Assembly (NCBI RefSeq): GCF_002831565.1
Contig: NZ_CP025096.1
Location: forward strand, 2,271,027 to 2,335,026
DNA: 64,000 nt
Direction: 5' to 3'
Source: Spirosoma pollinicola
GTDB taxonomy: Bacteria > Bacteroidota > Bacteroidia > Cytophagales > Spirosomataceae
Shown here piece after piece: positions 52,127 to 61,895 of this stretch; positions within the stretch are counted from its first letter, which is position 1, and each line of letters starts with the position of its first letter. The notes under the pieces were generated by a model. The model did not search any database. It saw only the letters and a program-made list of their open reading frames with translations, and was not told the DNA's origin. A program made the position numbers and the translations under genes.

Positions 52127-54586
52127 ATGGTCGCTTTAGCCAAACCTTCTGGCATCACGCTCCGGGACCACGTCAGCCATGTGCAGAAACACGCCATTGC
52201 CATCCTGACTGTTTGGCCTTTTCTGGCCGAAAAATACGCTCGGCTCACAAATGGGAAATCGTTAAAAGATGCTGTAGAGAAAGCTATTAAATGGCACGAT
52301 GAAGGCAAGCGGATTGATAATTGGCAGGCCGCTTGTCAAAAAGATTACGCACAGTATCAGGAGTGGTTGAAAACCAAAAATTTGGATCCGTTACGTATTG
52401 ATGCTACCCTGTATCAGCAATACGAATGGGAGATGAAGCAACAAAACAAGGCTACTGGCAAGCATCTTCGTGATGCCAAGTTTCGCCACGAATTCGGCTC
52501 ACTCAAATTGGCGGCTGACAAGAAAGCCGGATTGTCGGTTGAAGAACAAACAGCGATAGCTGCCCATCATGGGAAGTTAGGCAAACGGCATCTCAAACGG
52601 TGGGAAAGTGACGGCGGTGGTGCTTTCCTGATATACTGGAGTAAATTCATTAACCAAGAGCGCGACCAGGCAAAATATGACCTCGATCGTTGGGGAAAAC
52701 TCCTGCTGGCTCGCTACGAAATTGCCGCTGTACGGTCGCTATTACAACTAGCCGACACGCGGGCCAGTCGTGAGGAGTCCGAAGGTGAATTAGCTCCTTT
52801 GACAGAGTTTGACTATGAGTTTCCGCATGGCAAGGGAAACGAACGCGGGGTTCAGAAAGCCGCAATGGAATTAGCCGATCAATGGTGTTCGATTTTACGT
52901 GCACCTACTGGTAGTGGTAAGACCGATGCGGCTTTGCTTTGGGGACAACAGCAAATAGAGAACAAGCGGGCCGACCGGCTTATCATTGCCATGCCTACGC
53001 GGTTTACGTCTAATGCGCTGGCGTTGAACATCGAAAAAAATGTTAGAAATACCGGGTTGTACCATTCAAGTGCCCGGTTTACACAGACCGCTAAAGTTCA
53101 AAAAGACGGCAAGAAGATTTCTTTTGAGCAAAAACAATACCTAAACGAACAGCAAAGATTGGCGCAACTGTTGGCAACACCAGTAACGGTTTGTACTGTG
53201 GATCACTTGCTAATTAGCCTGACGGGAGCCGCCGAGCATCATCACAGCAGTTTTTTCTTTTTGGCAAATAGCGCTGTCGTGTTCGATGAAGCTGATTTCT
53301 ATGACCCGTTTGTACAAGCTAATTTGACGGTATTACTCAAAGCATTGCGAATCCTACACGTTCCGGTACTGATTATGAGTGCCACAGTTCCCGATTCGGC
53401 TTGTGCATTGTATGATGTGCCACAAGGCATCAAAGAACCAATTCTAAATGAAGAGCCACCTAAACGGGCTTTGGCGTGGGCGGGTAAGCCGACAACAGTG
53501 CAGGTTGGCGAGACCGAATACAGCGATTTGCCTGTCACGGAAAAAGCTAAGGATGTGGCCGACGTGCTACAAAAAATGGTTGATGCCCGGCACGGTATTA
53601 TTTACGCCAACACTGTTGAACGGGCGTTGATGTACTACGATTGGTTTAATGAAAATGCGCCCAATCAGGAAATTATCTTATACCACAGCCGATTCACAGA
53701 ACCTGACAAGGGGTTGATTGAAGACCGATTACTAAAAACATTAGGGAAAGATATTTGGACGAAACCAAATCCAACCCCGCTAGCAATCGCCATCTTAACT
53801 CAAATAGGCGAAATGAGCGTGAATATCAGCGCATCAATTATGCTCTCTGATTTGTGCCCCTGGGATCGGTTGACCCAACGGTTAGGCCGCTTGAATCGAT
53901 TTGGGAAGCCTGCTGAAGCGGTGGCATACCTGACGATTCCCTATAAAAAAGAAGCTGTTTACGTTGCCCCATATGGGGAACTGATTGACCGTAAATGGGT
54001 ACCAGCACCTGCTTTCATCAATACCCTGGCATCAGTGGTAGGCATGATTCCAAATGGCGGTTTACGGCCCATCAAACCTGCTGAGTTGGTGGATGTAGTA
54101 AATGCGCTCTACCCCGACCTACCCGCTTTCCCCGAGAAAGCAGCCGATAACCGGGACCAACTTTACAATCTGATGAATCAGAATTGGTTGATTGTACCAG
54201 ATCGTCGGTTAGATGAAGAAGCCGGAACCGTATCAACGGCATGGCGTAGTCGTGACATTGATGAACATCGTACGATTTTAACCCGGTCGCCATACGACTT
54301 CAAAAATTACGAAGAGTATCAGGCTTTTGTTCTTGAATTTGGCGTTTCGTGTCCAGTCTGGATGGTAGAGAAAGAGGAGCGCCGGAAAGAAAACTCACGA
54401 ATTACGGTAGTTGAAGTTTTGATTGACGACGAACCTGAAAAGTTGCGCTATACCGATGAGTATGAATCTTGGACAGAACAGGATGAAGGTCGAATAGAGG
54501 GGTATGTGAAACCCAACAAGCCTAAGCGCGGAATGGCCTTTCTCTACGACAAAAAAGACACAACGCCTAATGATGACGACGACTAA
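52127..54586 (+). CDS. cas3: CRISPR nuclease-helicase Cas3
   Basis: An 819-residue protein with both Cas3 parts fused. HD nuclease domain (1-230): HVSHVQKHAIAILTV, AIKWHDEGKRIDNW with the His-Asp pair, and IAAHHGKLGKRHLKRW. Superfamily 2 helicase (240-700): Walker A in LRAPTGSGKTDAALLW (about residue 259), VVFDEADFYDPF (DExD box), LIMSATVPDSA, and motif VI in TQRLGRLNRFGKP. Cas3 is recruited by Cascade to nick, unwind and degrade target DNA. It overlaps the cas4 start by 17 bp. No residue of the catalytic motifs is missing. Confidence 0.95.
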   Translation: MVALAKPSGITLRDHVSHVQKHAIAILTVWPFLAEKYARLTNGKSLKDAVEKAIKWHDEGKRIDNWQAACQKDYAQYQEWLKTKNLDPLRIDATLYQQYEWEMKQQNKATGKHLRDAKFRHEFGSLKLAADKKAGLSVEEQTAIAAHHGKLGKRHLKRWESDGGGAFLIYWSKFINQERDQAKYDLDRWGKLLLARYEIAAVRSLLQLADTRASREESEGELAPLTEFDYEFPHGKGNERGVQKAAMELADQWCSILRAPTGSGKTDAALLWGQQQIENKRADRLIIAMPTRFTSNALALNIEKNVRNTGLYHSSARFTQTAKVQKDGKKISFEQKQYLNEQQRLAQLLATPVTVCTVDHLLISLTGAAEHHHSSFFFLANSAVVFDEADFYDPFVQANLTVLLKALRILHVPVLIMSATVPDSACALYDVPQGIKEPILNEEPPKRALAWAGKPTTVQVGETEYSDLPVTEKAKDVADVLQKMVDARHGIIYANTVERALMYYDWFNENAPNQEIILYHSRFTEPDKGLIEDRLLKTLGKDIWTKPNPTPLAIAILTQIGEMSVNISASIMLSDLCPWDRLTQRLGRLNRFGKPAEAVAYLTIPYKKEAVYVAPYGELIDRKWVPAPAFINTLASVVGMIPNGGLRPIKPAELVDVVNALYPDLPAFPEKAADNRDQLYNLMNQNWLIVPDRRLDEEAGTVSTAWRSRDIDEHRTILTRSPYDFKNYEEYQAFVLEFGVSCPVWMVEKEERRKENSRITVVEVLIDDEPEKLRYTDEYESWTEQDEGRIEGYVKPNKPKRGMAFLYDKKDTTPNDDDD

Positions 54587-55130
54587 TTCATCCAAACTCC
54601 GCATCGGCGGTATGCTCGTAGGCTATTACCGACTGTGCCCACGAAAGGCCTGGCTGTCGATGCGGGGTATCTGGATGGAGCAGGAGTCGGATACGGTGGC
54701 CCTCGGTCGATTACTGGATGAGCACAGCTACGACCGGTCCGATAAACACATTGAGATCAACGCCGAAGCGCCCGACGGTACGCCCTTGGTGGGTAAAATC
54801 GACCGGGCCAATCTGAAAAATGGTGTGCTTCACGAAACTAAGAAAAGCCGGTCCTGTGAGGATGCCCATGTGTGGCAGGTTCGATTTTATCTCTGGCTGC
54901 TTACCCGAAACGGCGTAACCCGATCCGATGGATCGCCGTTTCGGGGGCAGTTGGATTACCCCCTGTTGCGACGTACCGAATGTATCACCCTGGAACCAGA
55001 ACACACGGATGAGTTGGTGGCGACCGTTTCGACGATTCGGGCATTAGCTTCCCAAGAAACCCCGCCTGCCCGACTTCTGAAACGTACCTTTTGTACCAAA
55101 TGCGCTTTTGATGAACTGTGCTATGGGTGA
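54570..55130 (+). CDS. cas4: CRISPR adaptation exonuclease Cas4
   Basis: A 186-residue RecB-like protein. Iron-sulphur cysteines: LCPRKAWLSM near the N-terminus and FCTKCAFDELCYG at the C-terminus. Nuclease core: PLVGKIDRAN, GVLHETKKSR with the E-x-K pair, and DAHVWQVRFYLWLL with the Gln. Cas4 trims prespacers and sets PAM-dependent orientation together with Cas1-Cas2. Start at 54570 (ATGATG, one codon later also possible) inside the last codons of cas3, which implies translational coupling. It ends 47 bp before cas1. Confidence 0.93.
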   Translation: MMTTTNSSKLRIGGMLVGYYRLCPRKAWLSMRGIWMEQESDTVALGRLLDEHSYDRSDKHIEINAEAPDGTPLVGKIDRANLKNGVLHETKKSRSCEDAHVWQVRFYLWLLTRNGVTRSDGSPFRGQLDYPLLRRTECITLEPEHTDELVATVSTIRALASQETPPARLLKRTFCTKCAFDELCYG

Positions 55131-55177
55131 CCAGCTCAGGTACGGTCAGCTTGTTTACCTTGGCAATCCAATAACCT

Positions 55178-56263
55178 ATGAAAAAGCCTCACTATTTGTT
55201 TTCGAGTGGCCGACTGCGCCGACAACATAACACGCTGGCCCTCGAACGAGCGACCGGTGAGCGAAGTCCCGACGATGATCCCACCGATGAGGGCCTTCCG
55301 TCGGTGACACCTGATGGCAAGAATCACCCGTTTCCCGTCGAGACGGTGGATAGTCTGTACATCTTTGGTGAGGTCGATATTAATACCAAGCTCATTACGT
55401 TTTTAGGCCAGCAGGGTATACCGGCTTTTTTCTACGACTACTACGGCTATTACACGGCCACGCTTTATCCACGGGAAAGTCAACTGTCGGGGCGGTTACG
55501 GGTCGATCAGGCACGACATTACCTAAGTCCGAAACGACGGTTGGTATTGGCGCGGGCCTTTGTCGAATCGGCGTTGTTCAACATTGAGCGGGTAATCAAA
55601 TATTATCAACCCCGGCTGAGTGGCGACGAGCAGCTAACGGTTCAAAAAGCGTTGCTCGACCTTAAACGGGACCGGGATGCTTTACCCCTGACGGTAGATA
55701 TTCCGACGTTAATGGCGGTTGAAGGACGTATACGGGATCGGTACTATCGGTTGTGGCCTTATTTCCTGGGGACCGATGTCGTGGCTCGTTTTCCTTTCAA
55801 CAAGCGTGAACGTCGGCCACCATCCAACGAGTTGAACGCCCTAATTTCCTTTGGTAACTCGCTCTGTTACACAACCGTGCTGCGTCAGATTTACCGAACG
55901 GCTCTTGATCCGACGGTTGCGTTTCTGCACGAACCCGGTGACCGACGGTTTTCGCTCGCCCTTGATCTGGCTGAAGTGTTTAAACCGTTGCTGGTGGATC
56001 GAATGATTTTTCGGCTATTAAAAACTGCTGAATTGACCCCTAAACATTTTGAGAAGCATCTGGGTGGCTGTTACTTATCGGAGGCTGGTCGCAAGATTGT
56101 TGTGGGGCACTGGGACGAGCGACTCAGCCAGACGGTACAACACCGAACGATGAATAAGCGGGTTTCTTATGAGCGGCTAATCCGGTTGGAGTGCTACAAA
56201 CTGGTACGTCACCTTTGCGATCCAGTGGGTGAAGCTTACCAAGGTTTTCACATGTGGTGGTAA
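55178..56263 (+). CDS. cas1: CRISPR integrase Cas1
   Basis: A 361-residue Cas1 of the type I-B branch. The N-terminal beta domain (PHYLFSSGRLRRQHNTLAL; VETVDSLYIFGEVDINTKLI) carries an acidic insert of about 25 residues (ERSPDDDPTDEG) between the first strands. The helical domain has LNALISFGNSLCYTTVL, VAFLHEPGDRRFSLALDLAEVFKPLLVDRMIF with the His, Asp and Glu of the metal site, and ends in FHMWW. It integrates spacers at the leader end with Cas2, whose gene starts 29 bp later. The start at 55178 (MKKPHYLF) is the only reasonable one. Confidence 0.95.
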   Translation: MKKPHYLFSSGRLRRQHNTLALERATGERSPDDDPTDEGLPSVTPDGKNHPFPVETVDSLYIFGEVDINTKLITFLGQQGIPAFFYDYYGYYTATLYPRESQLSGRLRVDQARHYLSPKRRLVLARAFVESALFNIERVIKYYQPRLSGDEQLTVQKALLDLKRDRDALPLTVDIPTLMAVEGRIRDRYYRLWPYFLGTDVVARFPFNKRERRPPSNELNALISFGNSLCYTTVLRQIYRTALDPTVAFLHEPGDRRFSLALDLAEVFKPLLVDRMIFRLLKTAELTPKHFEKHLGGCYLSEAGRKIVVGHWDERLSQTVQHRTMNKRVSYERLIRLECYKLVRHLCDPVGEAYQGFHMWW

Positions 56264-56292
56264 TGACGTTTATAACTAACCGTTTTTGACTG

Positions 56293-56556
56293 ATGCCTTT
56301 TTGTATTGCAGTATATGATGTGAACCAGAAACGGACGGGCAAAATGCTCAAGCTCTTTCGGCGGTATCTGACTTGGGTACAAAACTCCGTTTTCGAGGGT
56401 GACTTAACTCCTGCTCAACTGAAGCATTTGCAACAGGAAGCCGATGTGCTTTTACAAGACAATGATGGGGTCGTCTTTTATCAGCTTCGCGACGAGCGTT
56501 ACGTGGAGCGAATTGCTTTAGGCGTTGATATTACGAACCGAAGTCGGTTTTTATAA
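56293..56556 (+). CDS. cas2: CRISPR adaptation protein Cas2
   Basis: An 87-residue ferredoxin-fold protein: FCIAVYDVNQKRTGKMLKLFRRYLTWVQNSVFEGDLT contains the Asp of the Cas2 signature and the W-x-Q-x-S-V-F-E block found in type I-B Cas2. It bridges two Cas1 dimers during spacer integration. The stop is at 56554-56556, and the CRISPR leader starts immediately after. It is the last gene of the operon, closing an intact set of adaptation and interference genes. Confidence 0.95.
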   Translation: MPFCIAVYDVNQKRTGKMLKLFRRYLTWVQNSVFEGDLTPAQLKHLQQEADVLLQDNDGVVFYQLRDERYVERIALGVDITNRSRFL

Positions 56557-56774
56557 GTCGTCGGATAGGTCCAAAAGCAAAGATAATTAGCTACTTAAGT
56601 GAATTTTTTTTGCATGACTTACTAGTAAATTGTTGATAAAGAGTCAGTTGTTTAAGTCGTCAGCCTGCCGGTATATTTACAGTACTGGAGGCTGACGACT
56701 TTGGTTTGTTCTTTGACCTATTAAAAAGTGTTTCCAGGCCGTAAAAAGGCCTATTTTTGTGTAAATTTCACTTG
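56557..56774 (+). promoter_or_regulatory. CRISPR leader with candidate promoter
   Basis: 218 bp between cas2 and the first repeat, AT-rich in 56575-56655. A TATTTTTG box (56752-56759) matches the Bacteroidota -7 consensus TAnnTTTG and would start transcription a few bases before the first repeat at 56775. A short hairpin (AGGCC/GGCCT, 56736-56752) overlaps the box. The word TAAGTCGTC occurs at 56554 and again at 56653, 99 bp apart. Confidence 0.65.
56654..56701. repeat. Leader hairpin with a 13-bp perfect stem
   Basis: AAGTCGTCAGCCT (56654-56666) pairs with AGGCTGACGACTT (56689-56701). Inside the 22-nt loop, CCGGTA and TACTGG add a second stem with one G-U pair. It lies 74 bp before the first repeat. 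It may end the cas mRNA or serve as a protein-binding site for spacer integration. Confidence 0.7.
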
Positions 56775-59700
56775 GTCTCAATCGCACCTTCGGGTATTGA
56801 AAGGTACTTGGGTCGAGTTCACCACTCAGTACAACATCCGGTCTCAATCGCACCTTCGGGTATTGAAAGCAAGACGCGCTGAGCAATGGCCGCGCTGGTT
56901 GCTGAGTCTCAATCGCACCTTCGGGTATTGAAAGGATAACTGCTTCGGCAACTTTCTGACCCAGATAGTGTCTCAATCGCACCTTCGGGTATTGAAAGCA
57001 TCCGAATCTGGATCGGGCAAGGGTGAAGCGGGTCTCAATCGCACCTTCGGGTATTGAAAGCCATCGGGATTCGTTGTGGCAAACGTGCTGGCTGGAGTCT
57101 CAATCGCACCTTCGGGTATTGAAAGTTGTACTGGCGGGCAAACGCTGCCCATTTTTGGCCGGTCTCAATCGCACCTTCGGGTATTGAAAGGCGCTTAATA
57201 TCTCGGTACAAATTGAATTGAATCGAGTCTCAATCGCACCTTCGGGTATTGAAAGCTATTAATACCGGCTGTGCCCCCTTCTCTCCCAGGTCTCAATCGC
57301 ACCTTCGGGTATTGAAAGTGGGTTTTTCTTCGCCTCCAACCGGGAAGTGTCGAGTCTCAATCGCACCTTCGGGTATTGAAAGGTATGTAGGTATTGGTAA
57401 CGTAGTTGAAGTTGTTGCGTCTCAATCGCACCTTCGGGTATTGAAAGTCCTATGGTAGTTGATGATCGCTTTGTAATAGCGAAGTCTCAATCGCACCTTC
57501 GGGTATTGAAAGTTATTCAAACGCGACTCGGTCGGCAAGGCCAGCGGTGGTCTCAATCGCACCTTCGGGTATTGAAAGTCCGGTGCCTGCGTGGTCGTAT
57601 AGTCACTTCTGGCCCGTCTCAATCGCACCTTCGGGTATTGAAAGGCGTTTGAGGGTGAACTATCGGGCAGACTGCCAGCTGGTCTCAATCGCACCTTCGG
57701 GTATTGAAAGGCAAAAACAGGTGCATGTGCCCATTGGGGCCATTAAGTCTCAATCGCACCTTCGGGTATTGAAAGCTACGCATCGCTGGCAGGCATGGCG
57801 GGCGTTTTCCTGTCTCAATCGCACCTTCGGGTATTGAAAGGCGATAAGGCCCCCGATGAGGTTGCCCATACCCTCGGTCTCAATCGCACCTTCGGGTATT
57901 GAAAGACGAAAGCGTAACCCGGCTGTATCTGGATACCAAGGGTCTCAATCGCACCTTCGGGTATTGAAAGGCAATGAGGGCTTTACCAATGGCGGCATAA
58001 TAATTGGGTCTCAATCGCACCTTCGGGTATTGAAAGGCAATGAGGGCTTTACCAATGGCGGCATAATAATTGGGTCTCAATCGCACCTTCGGGTATTGAA
58101 AGCAGCGGATTGAATTGCGCTGGCGGTATCGGTCTTTGTCTCAATCGCACCTTCGGGTATTGAAAGTTATTGAGGGGAAGGTTGGTTACAGGCAACTGGA
58201 AAAAGTCTCAATCGCACCTTCGGGTATTGAAAGGTATTTTAAAAATGCCGGAATCAAAAAAGGTTGTGGTCTCAATCGCACCTTCGGGTATTGAAAGCTG
58301 GCTGTATCGCCTATAGCCGTGACTTCACAGACGAGTCTCAATCGCACCTTCGGGTATTGAAAGCTGGAAAGAAAAAAGCGCCGGATAGTTTTATTGAGCG
58401 TCTCAATCGCACCTTCGGGTATTGAAAGTTGAGAATGATTGTATCGTCAATAAAATGTCCGACATAACGTCTCAATCGCACCTTCGGGTATTGAAAGGGT
58501 TAAGCCATGACCGCTACGGAGTGACTTATCATTCAGTCTCAATCGCACCTTCGGGTATTGAAAGTGTAGGTGGTAAAGCCCGTCAGTACCACATTGGAAA
58601 GTCTCAATCGCACCTTCGGGTATTGAAAGCTGTTCCGGTTGCCGCTGTTCCGGTCGCCGCTGTTCGTCTCAATCGCACCTTCGGGTATTGAAAGTAAAGG
58701 CTGTATCAGCAAAGAAGATAACCGGCTCATGTCTCAATCGCACCTTCGGGTATTGAAAGGGCAATGTTTTTACCGTTGTACCAGGACCGGAACGTGGTCT
58801 CAATCGCACCTTCGGGTATTGAAAGGTACAGATACACCCGACTAGACACGGCATCACTGAGGTCTCAATCGCACCTTCGGGTATTGAAAGAAGTCGTAAA
58901 CGGCAACGTGCGGCCTGTCTATAAATAGTCTCAATCGCACCTTCGGGTATTGAAAGGACTCCCAAAACGCGATCCCTGTTCAAGCTGTAGAAGTCTCAAT
59001 CGCACCTTCGGGTATTGAAAGTTAATGTCCTTGCTTGGTTTTGGGAGGAGGGAGCCGTCTCAATCGCACCTTCGGGTATTGAAAGGCCACGTGCTGGTCA
59101 AAGTCGCTATCGACAATAACGTCTCAATCGCACCTTCGGGTATTGAAAGTAATAAACAGCGGTGTCGTTGGGTCCTTGGCTACGCCGTCTCAATCGCACC
59201 TTCGGGTATTGAAAGAATTTTTAGGGGTAATGGGCCGCTCGCAAATGCTAAGTCTCAATCGCACCTTCGGGTATTGAAAGGGAAGATAAGTGGGATTGCG
59301 ATGCCAATTTAGTCATGTCTCAATCGCACCTTCGGGTATTGAAAGGTAAGCCGGACGCGCTGGCCAGGGGTGAACGCGGGGGGTCTCAATCGCACCTTCG
59401 GGTATTGAAAGATGGGTTTTGAGTCGCACAAGTTGCGGAATGGCGTTGTCTCAATCGCACCTTCGGGTATTGAAAGGTTGGTGCTATACGTACTAGCTGG
59501 CAACGCTGCGTTGGTCTCAATCGCACCTTCGGGTATTGAAAGGGTGTATCAAAACCAGCAAAAGCATCTACCATGTACTGTCTCAATCGCACCTTCGGGT
59601 ATTGAAAGCTGTGCCCTGCGTCGTGGCCGGGTAATCGATCATGGGTCTCAATCGCACCTTCGGGTATTGAAAGTAGAAGATGACACCGCTAAGCTGTGCG

Positions 59701-61835
59701 GCAAAAACAGTCTCAATCGCACCTTCGGGTATTGAAAGGTGTTTACCGATGAGGAAGCGAACCGAAAGTATCTGGGTCTCAATCGCACCTTCGGGTATTG
59801 AAAGAGGGGTTGAGCGATACGTCTTTGCTGATCATTACGCGTCTCAATCGCACCTTCGGGTATTGAAAGCTGACAATACCGCCTGCTCTGATGTCCCGAA
59901 TGGGTCTCAATCGCACCTTCGGGTATTGAAAGGCGATATGATTGCGTTTAGCCGGGAATACGTGCTACGTCTCAATCGCACCTTCGGGTATTGAAAGCCG
60001 TCGATGAGGATGATGCTGTGCTGACGCTCGAGCTGGGTCTCAATCGCACCTTCGGGTATTGAAAGTTAATGTTTCGGCGCTGCTGACCCAGCCTTCGGTC
60101 AGTCTCAATCGCACCTTCGGGTATTGAAAGGGGCGAAATGCCCTTGAGAAAATACGCATGCAGGGCGTCTCAATCGCACCTTCGGGTATTGAAAGGCGAA
60201 ATTCAGCACCAGTGCGCCCAGCCGGGTGTCGTCTCAATCGCACCTTCGGGTATTGAAAGCACGTACTCAGTAGGTGGTACCTTCCAAGGTCAGCCGTCTC
60301 AATCGCACCTTCGGGTATTGAAAGTTACTTTAGTTGGTATTGTAAGATTTGACATCTTGTGTCTCAATCGCACCTTCGGGTATTGAAAGGAATTGTTAAA
60401 CGTTCCAGGTTTCGCAGGTATACGACGTCTCAATCGCACCTTCGGGTATTGAAAGCTGACAATACCGCCTGCTCTGATGTCCCGAATGGGTCTCAATCGC
60501 ACCTTCGGGTATTGAAAGGTAACGACAAGTCGAATGCTGGGCCACCTATTCGTGTCTCAATCGCACCTTCGGGTATTGAAAGTTTTCCAACCTGTATCAC
60601 TCCATCCATTACCGGATAACATAAGTCTCAATCGCACCTTCGGGTATTGAAAGCCTAGAAAGCACGATGCCTAATGGGAAGGTGATTGAGTCTCAATCGC
60701 ACCTTCGGGTATTGAAAGAACGGCGTGGGGCTTAAGGGCGAAATGTACGTGGGGTCTCAATCGCACCTTCGGGTATTGAAAGCATAGCTTTTCCTAGCAA
60801 CAATTTGATTTATCGTCGGTCTCAATCGCACCTTCGGGTATTGAAAGGTGATAAAGCGGGTCTGACCAGCGCCTGTACCCGACGTCTCAATCGCACCTTC
60901 GGGTATTGAAAGGGCAACTAGAGCAGGGGGCGACTTCTGGCAGATAATGGTCTCAATCGCACCTTCGGGTATTGAAAGGTAGCCGACCAGGTTGGACTCA
61001 TATCTGCGTTTACTGTCTCAATCGCACCTTCGGGTATTGAAAGCTACATACGACCGGTGCTTAATCCCGTTTTAATTTTAGTCTCAATCGCACCTTCGGG
61101 TATTGAAAGACGAATTACGTAAGCCTCCTCCGATAAGTTTAACTCGTCTCAATCGCACCTTCGGGTATTGAAAGCAAAGTTGCTTAAGGGCGTAACGTTC
61201 GTTAATCGGACGGTCTCAATCGCACCTTCGGGTATTGAAAGTAAGCGGTTGCCTCTGCTGCTACGAAAGGCAAAACAGGTCTCAATCGCACCTTCGGGTA
61301 TTGAAAGGCGTTCACCCCAGGGCGAATAAAATCATCTATACCTCGTCTCAATCGCACCTTCGGGTATTGAAAGCCCTGATGGGGTGCCCGTGCCAAAGTG
61401 CATATATAGCGTCTCAATCGCACCTTCGGGTATTGAAAGGCTATGAGCTTTCTGCTGGATGAACGCTGCGTGCTGTGTCTCAATCGCACCTTCGGGTATT
61501 GAAAGTTCGTCTCCTTTGTTGAGTATAAATTTACAGCCTACCGTCTCAATCGCACCTTCGGGTATTGAAAGTACTGGTTATTGATCCCCATGTATTCGAT
61601 TCGGTTATGTCTCAATCGCACCTTCGGGTATTGAAAGGAGTGCCTTAACCAGCTTACGGGGTAAGTTTACTCAGGTCTCAATCGCACCTTCGGGTATTGA
61701 AAGGCGGTTTAGATTCATCATTCGTTGAGTTTTCCTTTCCAGTCTCAATCGCACCTTCGGGTATTGAAAGGACGTAGGCCGGCACCTCGGGCGGCTCATA
61801 GCCAACGTCTCAATCGCACCTTCGGGTATTGAAAG
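56775..61835 (+). CRISPR. CRISPR array, 78 identical 29-bp repeats
   Basis: I counted 78 copies of a 29-bp repeat that starts GTCTCAATCGCA and ends ATTGAAAG, with no base change seen. Spacers are mostly 33-38 nt (one is 42 nt, at 60583-60624). The repeat RNA can fold as CAAU-AUUG around ACC-UUCG-GGU, a stable tetraloop. The 3' end ATTGAAAG is the usual type I-B crRNA tag. The leader is on the cas2 side and the degenerate end on the far side, so transcription is on the plus strand. Two spacers occur twice. Confidence 0.99.
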
Positions 61836-61872
61836 TACATGGCAAACGGCCTACCGGGGGCCATTACTGATT

Positions 61873-61895
61873 GTCTAAATCGCAAGTAATGAAAG
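61873..61895 (+). repeat. Degenerate terminal CRISPR repeat
   Basis: After a normal 37-nt spacer (61836-61872), GTCTAAATCGCA and AGTAATGAAAG align with the repeat, but the six central bases CCTTCG (the tetraloop) are missing and three other bases differ. This is the leader-distal, oldest end of the array. Confidence 0.85.

Noticed and set aside
46986-56556. Type III or class 2 CRISPR components
   Set aside because: No Cas10, Cas9, Cas12 or Cas13 motif is present; Cas3 and Cas6 with an ATTGAAAG repeat end fit type I-B.
56736-56758. AGGCC/GGCCT hairpin plus T run as a terminator of the cas operon
   Set aside because: The stem is only 5 bp and overlaps a good -7 promoter box; a promoter for the array is the better reading, though both remain possible.
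56677-61489. Many open frames across the CRISPR array with repeated SQSHLRVLKG or FQYPKVRLRP peptides
   Set aside because: They are the 29-bp repeat translated in different frames; spacing and content follow the array, with no start signals.
56775-61872. Self-targeting spacers against genes in this window
   Set aside because: I noticed none, but an exact search of all spacers on both strands was not possible by eye, so this is not excluded.
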